A DNA stretch of 51,926 bases from JAAYJM01 sp964498585 (GCA_964498585.1 CAZCHH010000020.1:1-51926); one strand, 5' to 3'. Positions 9,759-18,313 are shown, counted from the first letter of the stretch. Program-made: numbers and translations. The notes: a model not told the origin generated them from the letters alone.

Positions 9759-10379
9759 ATGAAAAGATTCTCATTAATAACAATCGCAGCGTTCTTTGTA
9801 TTGTTTTTGGTTTCTTGCCAGCAAAATACTGAACCAAACACATCAATCGGCGATCCGGCTTACGGTGCAGTTTACGTTCCAGACTTAGAATCACTTGATT
9901 GCATTTGTGATGAAGCAAATTTACATCAAAAAATGCGTTTTCATGGAAAAGACAATCCTTTTAAAAAAGTTGCTTTAAAAGGCATTGAAAGAAAATTGAA
10001 CTTAACTGAAGAACAGCAAACTCAGGTTACTGATTTTTTGCAAGAGCATAGAGATTGCATTACCTTAATTGTTGAAAATTTAAAAGCTGAACAACTATCA
10101 ATAATCGAAAATGCAAATTTGGAAAGAGATGCTGTTTTAGAGCAATTGGCAAATGGTGAAATTGATACTGCTACTGCTAAACAAATGATTATGGATATTA
10201 ACATAGCAAAACGTCAAACTCTTCAGGAATTACGCGATAATGCAAAAACTGCAATGGAAGATTGCGCAACCATATTATTTGAAAATATTGAATCAATTTT
10301 AACCGAAGAACAATTAGTAATTTGGCAAGGTTGGTTAGATAGGTTCAATACTCAACATGGTAGAAAAAGACTCCATTAA
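9759..10379 (+). CDS. Spy/CpxP-like lipoprotein
   Basis: 206 residues, lipoprotein signal with lipobox LVSC (Cys20). The mature part is strongly helical, with two LT-E-Q-type segments (LNLTEEQQTQVTDFLQEHRD and ILTEEQLVIWQGW), reminiscent of the LTxxQ motifs of the periplasmic chaperone/stress family Spy/CpxP/ZraP. It may bind unfolded proteins or metal in the periplasm. A good GGAG ribosome-binding site lies about 7 nt before ATG (gataggagatatatg). The repeats are too diverged for a firm family call. A hairpin terminator follows. Confidence 0.65.
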   Translation: MKRFSLITIAAFFVLFLVSCQQNTEPNTSIGDPAYGAVYVPDLESLDCICDEANLHQKMRFHGKDNPFKKVALKGIERKLNLTEEQQTQVTDFLQEHRDCITLIVENLKAEQLSIIENANLERDAVLEQLANGEIDTATAKQMIMDINIAKRQTLQELRDNAKTAMEDCATILFENIESILTEEQLVIWQGWLDRFNTQHGRKRLH

Positions 10380-10404
10380 TCAAAAACATTTTAATAAATT
10401 TTTT

Positions 10405-10427
10405 AACTCCATCATTAAGATGGAGTT
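10405..10427 (+). terminator. Intrinsic terminator-like hairpin
   Basis: AACTCCATC..GATGGAGTT forms a 9-bp stem with an ATTAA loop 25 nt after the Spy-like gene. The downstream tract TAATTATTTAT is only moderately T-rich. Confidence 0.6.
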
Positions 10428-10534
10428 AATTATTTATACCAAACAGATAATATGCAATATAAATAAATATTAGTATTATTTTAATTCCTAAATAAGTAAT
10501 AACTTTATTTAAAAGGTAATGACATAACTAAATA

Positions 10535-10687
10535 TGTCATTCTGACGGATGTCAGAATCCATCTTATTATTTTTCAGTCGCTATTCAATATTAGATGTTT
10601 CAAGGTTGCATTTGGGCTTGCCCAAAAGTATCTTGAGCAAGCTCACTTGCTTTCCCAAGATGGATTCTGGCATACGCTAGAATAACA
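10535..10687 (+). repeat. Dispersed palindromic element, family A, copy A3 (near-consensus)
   Basis: A ~153-bp element with imperfect terminal inverted repeats (left TGTCATTCTGACGGATGTCA.., right ..TGGCATACGCTAGAATAACA). Each end is itself a hairpin. Inside are CATTTGGGCTTGCCCAAAA and GAGCAAGCTC. It lies between convergent genes and is followed directly by a family B copy (10696) and a reverse family D copy (10787). Confidence 0.9.
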
Positions 10688-10695
10688 AGAAAAGA

Positions 10696-10778
10696 TGTCA
10701 TTGGCAACAAAGTGAAGAATCCAGAAAAGTGTAGTATTATTGACAATTTTCTGGATTCTTCGCTGTCTCAGAATGACA
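10696..10778 (+). repeat. Family B palindromic element
   Basis: An 83-bp copy with arms AGTGAAGAATCCAGAAAA and TTTTCTGGATTCTTCGCT around an AT loop. The left edge TGTCATTGGC is diverged; the right edge is CAGAATGACA. Confidence 0.75.
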
Positions 10779-10786
10779 ATGTAAGT

Positions 10787-10841
10787 TATATCATCTCCTT
10801 TTAAATGAAGTATATGCTTTATCTTGGGATTCGAAATGACA
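10787..10841 (-). repeat. Family D element
   Basis: A reverse copy with ATATCATCTCCTTTTAAATG, the hairpin-forming GAAGTATATGCTTT segment and the end CGAAATGACA. It completes an A-B-D block in the spacer before rpsA. Confidence 0.6.
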
Positions 10842-10887
10842 TATTATATTTGCTTTTGATATAAGCAATTTAGTATAATTTTTTAAC

Positions 10888-10919
10888 AAAAAGTCCGATT
10901 TTTTAAAACCGGACTTTTT
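10888..10919 (-). terminator. Intrinsic terminator of rpsA
   Basis: Read on the minus strand, AAAAAGTCCG pairs with CGGACTTTTT and is followed by a T-rich tract, about 21 nt past the inferred rpsA stop at 10941. This supports ending rpsA at 10941 rather than at the out-of-frame stop at 10963. Confidence 0.75.
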
Positions 10920-10940
10920 TTATTTATATTTTATGAAGTT

Positions 10941-13125
10941 TTACTCACTAGCAATAGTTTCTTTATTTTTTTCTGCTTCTATTTCTTGGGCAGGAGATTC
11001 TTCTGCTTCTATTTCTTGGGCAGGAGATTCTTCTGCTTTTACTTCTTGGGCAGGAGATTCTTCTGCTNNNNNNNNNNNNNNNNNNNNNNNNNNNNNNNNN
11101 NNNNNNNNNNNNNNNNNNNNNNNNNNNNNNNNNNNNNNNNNNNNNNNNNNNNNNNNNNNNNNNNNNNTCTTGGGCAGGAGATTCTTCTGCTTTTACTTCT
11201 TGGGCAGGAGATTCTTCTGCTTCTATTTCTTGGGCAAAGTGAGAAATTTTTTGTTCTTTTGTAAGATGGTCAGCAATAGTAGGAGGAGAAAATTCAGAAT
11301 CAAAAAATGACTTTTCTTCTTCAGAAATACTAACAGTTTCATTAACGAATTTATCAGCATTTGGAACAGGATGTTTTGCATTATAAGCATCAATATCAGC
11401 TTGTTCCTTATCGCGAAGGGCTTCAACAGCAGAAAGAACGATTTTCTTAGATTCTTTGTCGAATTCTACAACTTTAAGAGGAAGAACATCATTAATTTGG
11501 AAGAATTCACTAATATTTTTTACTGGTGCAAAAGAAAGCTGAGAAACGGGAACGAACCCATCAACGGCATCAGGCAATTCAACAATAACACCTTTTTCGA
11601 TAATACGTTCAATTTTAGCTTCTGTGTAAGCACCTATTTTATATTTTTCTTCAAATAAATCCCAAGGATTATCGATTATTTGCTTATGTCCGAGTGCAAT
11701 TCTGCGTTGCTCGGGGTCAATACTAAGAACATTAACTTCAATTTCATCACCTTTTTTAACGAATTCGCCAGGATGTCGTATTTTCTTAGTCCAAGATAAG
11801 TCGCTAATGTGTATAAGTCCATCAACTCCGGGCTCTAATTCAATAAAAACACCGAAATTAGTAAGATTTCTTACAATACCGTTATGACGTGAATCAACCG
11901 GATATTTTTGCATTAGATCAGCCCATGGGTCTGGTTCTAACTGCTTCATACCGAGAGCGAGTTTCTTGTCGTCTTTATCAATATTTAGCACAATTGCTTC
12001 GACCATTTGTCCCATAGAGACCATTTGTGAAGGGTGCTTAACATGCTGAGTCCATGACATTTCACTAATATGAATAAGACCTTCGATGCCTTTTTCAATT
12101 TCGATAAATGCACCGTAGTCAGTTAAACTTACAACTTTACCTTGAACTTTAGTACCAATATCGTATTTGGCACCAATAGTATCCCAAGGATGAGGAGTGA
12201 GTTGTTTCATACCGAGAGAGATTCTTTTCTTATCAGGGTCAAAATCAAGAATAACAACTTTAACAACCTGGTCAAGCTCAACAATTTCGCTAGGTTTATT
12301 AACGCGTCCCCAAGAGAGGTCTGTAATATGGACGAGACCATCAACTCCACCGAGGTCAACGAATACACCGAAATCTGCAATTGCCTTGACGGTGCCTTCT
12401 AGAACGAGTCCTTTTTCAAGTTTGCTGATTATTGCTTCGCGTTGTTCAAATAATTGCTCTTCAAGAAGAACCTTATGGCTAACAACAACATTTTCACTTG
12501 GATGATTAACTTTAACAACTTTAACATCAATAGTTTTACTAACCCAGCCATCAAAATCTCTGATAGGTCTAACGTCAATTTGTGAACCGGGCAGGAAAGC
12601 TTCGATACCGAGTAAATCGACCACCATACCGCCTTTAATGCGTCTTAATATACGAACAAGTACAACTTCCTGTTTTTCATATAATTTAATAATGTCTTCC
12701 CAAATGCGCATAAAGTCTGCTCTACGGCGAGAAAGAAGGAGTTTGCCATTGAGGTCTTCTATTTTTTCGATATAAACGTCAATTTGGTCTCCTACTTTAA
12801 GAAGTTCGGCATTAAGAAGTTCAGCTCTCGGAACAACTCCAACTGATTTAAAGCCGATGTCAACGTGGACTTCATCTTTTGTAATTATTGTAATTGTGCC
12901 TTTTACAAGCTCATCTTCTTTGATGTTTAGCACTGATTTTTCTGAAAGCTTACGGTAGGTTTCATCATCAATAGGAAAATCTCCGAATCCATATTCAAGA
13001 AGTGATGACACAGTTGCTTTCTGTTTACTTGATTGTGGCTTCTCTTTATTCAAAAGCATTGTCTGCTCAAGAGAAGCATCGAGTCCGATTTGTGCTTCAG
13101 CAATGTTTATTGCTTCATCGGTCAT
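10941..13125 (-). CDS. rpsA: 30S ribosomal protein S1 with six S1 domains and a decapeptide-repeat tail, interrupted by an assembly gap
   Basis: S1 binds mRNA on the 30S subunit and helps initiation. Six OB-fold S1 domains follow in order: an N-terminal VKGTITIITKDEVHVDIGFK unit, a diverged second unit, four canonical repeats including GVFVDLGGVDGLVHITDLSW, GAFIEIEKGIEGLIHISEMSW and GVFIELEPGVDGLIHISDLSW, and a last diverged one. The acidic C-terminal tail consists of EESPAQEIEA/EESPAQEVKA decapeptides, from a 30-bp DNA repeat that contains a 100-N gap (11068-11167). Across the gap as written, the frame is wrong. In the repeat's own frame the low-coordinate side ends EKNKETIASE followed by TAA at 10941-10943, which I take as the true stop. 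The number of repeats is unknown. Confidence 0.93.
10974..11238 (-). repeat. 30-bp tandem repeat inside rpsA with 100-N gap
   Basis: About three complete 30-bp units are visible on the low side and about two plus a partial on the high side of the N run. Units differ mainly at the IEA/VKA codons. If the repeat continues in register, the missing DNA must be 6+30k bp. 100 does not satisfy this, so the N run is a placeholder and not a measured gap. Confidence 0.9.
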
Positions 13126-13281
13126 TAAGAATACTCCATTTATTGAATAAAATAGTTAATTATTATCAATTTTAACTTTACATTTGTAAAGATTTGCAAT
13201 TTAAGTAATTATATTTATTTTTGCAAATATTTTTCACAAAATATATTGAATTTTTTTTAATATCTTTTAAAAATAATTTAT

Positions 13282-13289
13282 TATATTTG
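13282..13289 (+). promoter_or_regulatory. Probable -7 box (TATATTTG) of pfkA
   Basis: TATATTTG ends 29 nt before the pfkA ATG and matches TAnnTTTG. The short spacer also carries AAGGAAAAT as a likely ribosome-binding site. Confidence 0.5.
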
Positions 13290-13318
13290 TTATAATTAAC
13301 AAAATTTATAAGGAAAAT

Positions 13319-14326
13319 ATGAAATTTGCTATTTTGACAGGTGGTGGCGATAGCCCCGGAATGAACGCTTTCGTAAGAGCAGTTGTTCGTAGCAGTTTAA
13401 ATTTAAATCCATCTACTTCAGTTTGGGGAGTTATTGATGGCTGGCGTGGTATTATTGACGCAGATTTTAAAAAATTAAGTAAAAGAGATACTGCCGGCAA
13501 GGCACATGCCGGCGGAACAATTCTCGGCACCTTACGTGTTCCTGAATTAAAAGATAATAAAGATATGCAGGAAGCTATAGCTTTTAATCTTCATGACAAT
13601 AATTTCGACTACTTATTCGTTATAGGAGGTAATGGCAGTTTAAAAGCAGCTGAAGTAGTAAATAAAATTATCGTTTCCCGTGGATTAAGAACAAAAATTC
13701 TTGTTACAGCTGGCTCTATTGATAACGACGTTTGTAATAATTTCGGTTATTCTATCGGTTTTTATAGCGCTATTGATAAAAGCTTAGAAATGCTCGAATG
13801 GATTCGGGATACCGCAAGCGCTCATAGCAGAGTTTACATTATTGAATCTATGGGTAGAGATTCCGGCTATCTTGCTTTTTTTGCCGGTATTGCAACTGGT
13901 GCTGAATATATCATCAGACCTGGCGAAATCGTTGATTACGATAAAATGGCTAATATGATTAATGAAAGAGACAGAGACAGCCGAATTATCGTTGCAGAAG
14001 GTTATGGAAAAACTATTGAAGAAGTTCGTGAGATTTTAGAAGAAATTTTTAAAAAAAGAGATATTAAACACGAAATCAGAACTGTTGATATGGGATATTT
14101 CCAACGTGGTGGTAAAGCAGCTATTAAAGATATTCTTCATGCAAGCTGGCTCGGCTACTCAATGGTAAAAGATGCTTATAATCAATGCAGCAGCGGCTTC
14201 TATACTGGTTATAATATCGGACATACTCCTACAATTCTTTCTTTAGAAGATGCTATTGATGATGCTAAATCTACTCATTATGAATTGCCGAAAACTATTA
14301 TTGATTTTGCTTTAGCTTTAAGGTAG
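13319..14326 (+). CDS. pfkA: 6-phosphofructokinase family protein with altered nucleotide loop
   Basis: 335 residues of the PFK-A family, phosphorylating fructose 6-phosphate in glycolysis. Clear motifs are TGGGDSPGMNAFVR at the N-terminus, AGGTILGTLR, SIDND (133-137, with the catalytic base Asp in the middle of the family motif), MGRDSGYLA and FQRGG. Two differences from E. coli-type enzymes stand out: GGDGS has become GGNGS (103-107, Asn105), and the PGTIDND block is AGSIDND. The Asp normally helps hold Mg-ATP. PPi-dependent enzymes instead replace the following Gly by Asp, which is not the case here, so phosphoryl donor and activity are open. The cytochrome c gene begins 3 bp downstream. 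Confidence 0.88.
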   Translation: MKFAILTGGGDSPGMNAFVRAVVRSSLNLNPSTSVWGVIDGWRGIIDADFKKLSKRDTAGKAHAGGTILGTLRVPELKDNKDMQEAIAFNLHDNNFDYLFVIGGNGSLKAAEVVNKIIVSRGLRTKILVTAGSIDNDVCNNFGYSIGFYSAIDKSLEMLEWIRDTASAHSRVYIIESMGRDSGYLAFFAGIATGAEYIIRPGEIVDYDKMANMINERDRDSRIIVAEGYGKTIEEVREILEEIFKKRDIKHEIRTVDMGYFQRGGKAAIKDILHASWLGYSMVKDAYNQCSSGFYTGYNIGHTPTILSLEDAIDDAKSTHYELPKTIIDFALALR

Positions 14327-14328
14327 TT

Positions 14329-14763
14329 ATGAAAAAAATTAAATATATATCATTTCCAATTATTTCTTTATTCTTTTTTGCTTTTATTTTTCAATCTTTT
14401 ACTCAAAATGTTGATTTAATAAAGGGTAAGGAATTATATATTGAGCATTGCTCAAAATGTCATAGAAAAGATGGTAGAGGAATTAAGCGGGTGTATCCTC
14501 CCTTGAAAAAAGCTGATTACATAAAAAATAATGATAAAATTGAATTACTTCGCGGTATGCTTTTCGGAAGAAGTGGAAGCATTACTGTTAATGGCGTTAC
14601 TTATAATGGAGTTATGATTACTGAAATTGACCAAAGTGTTAGTGATTATGATGCTGCACAAATAATGAACTATGTTTATAAAGAACTAAATGGCTTAAAT
14701 GTAGTTGTTACAGTAAAAGATATTCAAGAAGCAAGAAAAGCTGGGAAATTACCTAAGCATTAG
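14329..14763 (+). CDS. Small exported c-type cytochrome
   Basis: 144 residues with an N-terminal signal or anchor helix (residues 5-25) and one haem-binding motif CSKCH (41-45, His45 proximal). GVMITE places Met96 as the likely distal ligand, the layout of class I monohaem cytochromes. It is probably a periplasmic electron carrier or the haem domain of an oxidase or reductase system. The start codon lies 3 bp after the pfkA stop, so the two are co-transcribed even though no functional link is obvious. No hairpin terminator follows; the spacer is filled with D and B repeats. Confidence 0.88.
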   Translation: MKKIKYISFPIISLFFFAFIFQSFTQNVDLIKGKELYIEHCSKCHRKDGRGIKRVYPPLKKADYIKNNDKIELLRGMLFGRSGSITVNGVTYNGVMITEIDQSVSDYDAAQIMNYVYKELNGLNVVVTVKDIQEARKAGKLPKH

Positions 14764-14774
14764 CGATTGATAAT

Positions 14775-14826
14775 TGTCATTAGGAACCCTACGATAAAGC
14801 AAATGCTTCATTAAAATAGTAATGAC
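14775..14826 (+). repeat. Family D element, copy 1
   Basis: TGTCATTAGGAACCCTACGA, hairpin AAAGCAAATGCTT, then AGTAATGACA. Other, less complete D copies are seen near 18066-18116, 20158-20183, 41042-41083 and 48854-48907. Confidence 0.65.
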
Positions 14827-14838
14827 ATACTTTTATCC

Positions 14839-14920
14839 TGTCATTCTGAAGCGGAGCGAAGAATCTCACAAGTAATTGCTACCACGATATTTGAGATTCT
14901 TCGCTCCGCTTAGAATGACA
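14839..14920 (+). repeat. Family B palindromic element (best copy)
   Basis: An 82-bp near-perfect inverted repeat. The left arm TGTCATTCTGAAGCGGAGCG.. through AATCTC pairs with the right arm GAGATTCTTCGCTCCGCT..AGAATGACA around a ~25-nt AT-rich loop. It sits between the convergent cytochrome and pyrG genes, flanked on both sides by family D modules. Confidence 0.88.
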
Positions 14921-14934
14921 GACAAATGTAAAGA

Positions 14935-14986
14935 TGTCATTAGGAGCCCCCTTGATAAAGAAAGACCTTTATATAAATTAAAATGA
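14935..14986 (+). repeat. Family D element, copy 2
   Basis: TGTCATTAGGAGCCCCCTTG, AAAGAAAGACCTTT hairpin, end AAAATGACT. It is separated from copy 1 only by the family B element. Confidence 0.65.
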
Positions 14987-15041
14987 CTTAAACAAGAATG
15001 ATATTTACTCCTTTTTAAACAAGTGCGACTTTTGAAAGGGA

Positions 15042-16715
15042 TTAAATCAAATGTATATCTTGTTTTTTTGCTTTTTCTTTCTTATGGTTTAAAACAGCTT
15101 TAATGAAATCAATAAATAAAGGATGACCAGTAACGGCACGGGATTTTAGTTCCGGGTGGAATTGCACGCCAAGGAACCAGGGATGGTTTTTTAATTCAAT
15201 AATTTCGACTAATGTTCCGTCAGGAGAAATACCACTTAAAATCATACCATTATTTTCTAAAGTATCTCTATATTCATTATTCACTTCGTATCTGTGACGG
15301 TGGCGTTCAGAAATATCAGTTTTTTCATAAGCTTTAAAAGCATTAGTATTTTCTTTAATAACGCAGGGGTAAGCACCGAGGCGCATAGTACCGCCTTTAT
15401 CAATTACATTTTTTTGTGATTCCATCAAATCAATAACTTTATGCTCTGCATTTTTATTCATTTCAGAAGAATTAGAATCTGCTAATCCGCAGACATTTCG
15501 TGCAAATTCAACTACAGCACATTGCAAACCAAGACAAATTCCGAAAAAAGGAATATTATTTTCACGAATGTATTTAATTGCAGTGATTTTTCCTTCAATA
15601 CCTCTGTTTCCAAAACCGGGGCCTACGAGGACGCCATCAAAATTATGAAGTTTTTTTACAACATTATCTTCAGTAATTTCTTCTGCATTAATTAAATCAA
15701 CTTCGACTTTAGTATTATTAATGGAGCCGCTATGCACAAATGCTTCGAGTATGCTTTTATATGAATCGGCATATTTCGTATATTTTCCAACTAATGCAAT
15801 ATGCACTTTATATTTTGGAGATTTTATTTTTTGAACGAAATTTTTCCAGGTTTCAATTTCAGTTTCACGAACAGGAAGATTTAATTTTTTTAGAACAATT
15901 TCAGCTAATTGGCTTTTAGCAAGCATAAGAGGTACTTCGTAAATTGTATTTTCGGCATCAAGGACTTCGATAACAGATTTTTCTTCAACATTACAAAACA
16001 GCGCGATTTTAGCTCTTTCATCTTTTGATAGTTTATATTCAGAGCGACAAAGTAGAATATCTGGTTTAATTCCATATTCCATCAATGTTTTTACTGAGTG
16101 CTGAGTTGGTTTTGTTTTCAATTCACCACTTGTTTTAATGTATGGAATATATGTTAAATGTATGTTTAAAGTATTTCCAGCACCTCTTTCCCAAGTAAAC
16201 TGTCGGGCAGCTTCAAGAAAGGGTAGTGATTCAATATCGCCAACAGTTCCTCCTATTTCGAACAAAATGAAATCGTACTGGCCATCGTAGAAAGCCATTC
16301 TTCGCTTGATTTCATCAGTAATATGAGGAATCACCTGAACAGTTTTTCCAAGATAATATCCACTTCTTTCTTTTTGAATAACTTCAAAATAAACCTGTCC
16401 GGTTGTTGTATTATTATGTTTAGATAAGGAAATATCTAAAAATCTTTCGTAATGGCCTAAATCTAAATCTGTTTCGGTGCCATCATCAGTAACATAAACC
16501 TCTCCGTGCTGGAATGGGTTCATAGTGCCGGGGTCAACGTTAATATATGGGTCAAGTTTCATCGAGGTAACAGACCAGCCCTGTTTTTTTAGCAATAATC
16601 CAAGTGAAGCTGATGCGATACCTTTGCCTAACGATGATAGAACTCCACCAGTTATGAAAATGAACTTAGTTTTTTTCCTCATATCTTCACTTTTTTCTAT
16701 ATTATTAATTTCCAT
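15042..16715 (-). CDS. pyrG: CTP synthase
   Basis: 557 residues. Converts UTP to CTP with ATP and glutamine. The N-terminal synthetase domain has GGVLSSLGKGIASASLG and the QVIPHITDEIK and GGTVGDIESLPF blocks. The C-terminal class I glutaminase domain has the nucleophile Cys394 in GICLGLQC and the HPE dyad in GVQFHPELKSR. Slightly longer than typical; an in-frame Met at residue 12 (MRKKTKFIFITGG) is an equally good start and would remove an unusual 11-residue leader. Monocistronic and convergent with the upstream-coordinate cytochrome gene. Confidence 0.97.
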   Translation of the reverse strand: MEINNIEKSEDMRKKTKFIFITGGVLSSLGKGIASASLGLLLKKQGWSVTSMKLDPYINVDPGTMNPFQHGEVYVTDDGTETDLDLGHYERFLDISLSKHNNTTTGQVYFEVIQKERSGYYLGKTVQVIPHITDEIKRRMAFYDGQYDFILFEIGGTVGDIESLPFLEAARQFTWERGAGNTLNIHLTYIPYIKTSGELKTKPTQHSVKTLMEYGIKPDILLCRSEYKLSKDERAKIALFCNVEEKSVIEVLDAENTIYEVPLMLAKSQLAEIVLKKLNLPVRETEIETWKNFVQKIKSPKYKVHIALVGKYTKYADSYKSILEAFVHSGSINNTKVEVDLINAEEITEDNVVKKLHNFDGVLVGPGFGNRGIEGKITAIKYIRENNIPFFGICLGLQCAVVEFARNVCGLADSNSSEMNKNAEHKVIDLMESQKNVIDKGGTMRLGAYPCVIKENTNAFKAYEKTDISERHRHRYEVNNEYRDTLENNGMILSGISPDGTLVEIIELKNHPWFLGVQFHPELKSRAVTGHPLFIDFIKAVLNHKKEKAKKQDIHLI

Positions 16716-16813
16716 TTTTTAAAATAAAATTATATATTTGTAAAAATAATAGTTACAAACTTACCTTAATTTTGATAACTAAATGATATTACAATTTAAT
16801 AATAAAATTTGAT

Positions 16814-18052
16814 ATGAAAAATTATTTAATCTGTTTTTTAATTATTCTTATTGTTGCCATTTCCTGTAACCATAAAGAAAATAAAACAGCTACGAATGAA
16901 ATAACTTTTTGGCATTTTCAAAGTGAGCCAAATCAAAAAAAAGCTTTAATGGAAATTATTGCTGAATTTGAAAAAGAATATGACTGCAAAATCAAGACAA
17001 CCGAGTTAAGTTGGAACGATGGGAAAACAAAATTATTCGCTGCTTTTAATGCTAATAATGCTCCTGATGTAATAGAACTCGGCTCAGATTGGATTGCCCA
17101 GTTTTCATCAACTAAAGGTAAAAGCGGAAGTATTTTGCTACAACTTGATTCAAGTGAGTTCGATTTAAATCAATATGTAGAATTATCAAAAGCACCAAGC
17201 ATTTGGAATGGCAAACAATACGCCTTGCCATGGACTGTTGACACGCGAGTCCTTTTTTACAATAAAGATTTACTAAAAAAATACAAAGGAAACGACATTC
17301 CTCCAAATACTATTGACGAATTACTAACTTTAGCAGAAGCTATAAACAATCCGGAGCAAAATATTTATGGTTTTGGTGCAAATGGTTCCGACCCACACAG
17401 ATTATATAAAAAAATACTATATTTCGTATGGACTTATGGGGGAGACGTTTTTAATCAGGAAGGTAAACCAATATTTTTTTCTAATGAAGCAGTAAAAGCA
17501 TTTGAAATTTATAAAGAACTTTCAAATTATGGATTGATAGAAACTCAACGCCAGCTTGATTCATATTTTGCCCAAGGTAAAATTGGCTTTTGGCTTTCCG
17601 GCGGCTGGCTAATTGATAAAATTGCGAGGGAAAATCCAAAATTAAATTATGGAGTTGCATTAGTTCCCGGCTTAAATCAACAAATTGGCATATCTTTTGC
17701 TGGTGGAGAATACTTAGCTATTAATGCTAATACAAAAAAAAATGAATTAGCAAAAGAATTCATTAAATTTTTAAGTAAGGGTGAAAATACTATAAAATAT
17801 TGCGAAAAAGTGCGTGAAGCAGGTTTTCCCGCAGATAAAGATTTTTATAATCACCCTGTCTATGACACAATAAAGTTTAAGAAAGTATTTGCAGAACAGC
17901 TTAATTTTGCTAAAATGACACCAGTCGAACCAAATTGGTTAGATATTGAAGAAATAATTGAAAATGCTGTGGTTGAAGTCTTGCTTGCAAAGAAATCAAG
18001 TTACGAAGCGGTTCTTGAAGCACAAAAACAAATTGAAAATATATTAAGATGA
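16814..18052 (+). CDS. Extracellular solute-binding lipoprotein (ABC sugar-type, family 1)
   Basis: 412 residues, lipobox AISC (Cys18). The mature part has the SBP_bac_1 pattern: EITFWHFQSEPNQKKALMEIIAEFEKEY at the N-terminus, APDVIELGSDWIAQF, a W-rich hinge region (YALPWTVDTRVLFYNKDLLKKY), GKIGFWLSGGWLI and a C-terminal helix bundle. It should capture a sugar or oligosaccharide in the periplasm and deliver it to an ABC permease. No permease or ATPase gene lies in the window, so it is an orphan unless the transporter is elsewhere. Confidence 0.85.
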   Translation: MKNYLICFLIILIVAISCNHKENKTATNEITFWHFQSEPNQKKALMEIIAEFEKEYDCKIKTTELSWNDGKTKLFAAFNANNAPDVIELGSDWIAQFSSTKGKSGSILLQLDSSEFDLNQYVELSKAPSIWNGKQYALPWTVDTRVLFYNKDLLKKYKGNDIPPNTIDELLTLAEAINNPEQNIYGFGANGSDPHRLYKKILYFVWTYGGDVFNQEGKPIFFSNEAVKAFEIYKELSNYGLIETQRQLDSYFAQGKIGFWLSGGWLIDKIARENPKLNYGVALVPGLNQQIGISFAGGEYLAINANTKKNELAKEFIKFLSKGENTIKYCEKVREAGFPADKDFYNHPVYDTIKFKKVFAEQLNFAKMTPVEPNWLDIEEIIENAVVEVLLAKKSSYEAVLEAQKQIENILR

Positions 18053-18125
18053 GTTTTAATATTGTTATTCTTTACCCAAAATAAAGCAAATGCCTTAAAT
18101 AAATGGAGATGACATAATCTTCGTG

Positions 18126-18247
18126 CTGTCATTCTGACAAATGTCAGAATGACTAGTAAAGATATTTTTGGTAATGAAGTTAAAAATCCAGATAATAGTA
18201 GTTCATATTATGGTTTTTTTGGATTCTTCGCTATGCTCAGAATGACA
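18126..18247 (+). repeat. Family A end fragment plus family B element
   Basis: 18126-18152 is a lone A-type end hairpin (TGTCATTCTGACAAATGTCA..GAATGAC). About 18171-18247 is a worn family B copy whose arms AAAAATCCAG and TTGGATTCTTCGCT no longer pair perfectly. A D-like module lies just upstream (18066-18116). Confidence 0.65.
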
Positions 18248-18305
18248 TTTTTAGAACTCCTCATATAATATAAAATATAAAAACTAAACTATAGATATTT
18301 TTTCT

Positions 18306-18313
18306 TATATTTG
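18306..18313 (+). promoter_or_regulatory. Probable -7 box (TATATTTG)
   Basis: TATATTTG ends 32 nt before the ATG of the kinase gene and matches TAnnTTTG. Confidence 0.5.

Noticed and set aside
10933..11310. Plus-strand ORFs across the N gap with ISWAGDSSA repeats
   Set aside because: They are the antisense of the rpsA repeat tail; the minus strand encodes the known S1 protein.
10963..13125. rpsA ending at 10963 with an Arg/Cys-rich tail (SRRISCPRS..)
   Set aside because: That tail is the repeat read out of frame because 100 N is not the real gap length. The repeat's own frame ends at 10941 just before a terminator.
14839..14920. Family B hairpin as an intrinsic terminator of the cytochrome gene
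   Set aside because: The loop and length are too large, no T tract follows, and the same element is found in divergent spacers and inside another repeat, so it is a dispersed element, though it could still stop transcription incidentally.
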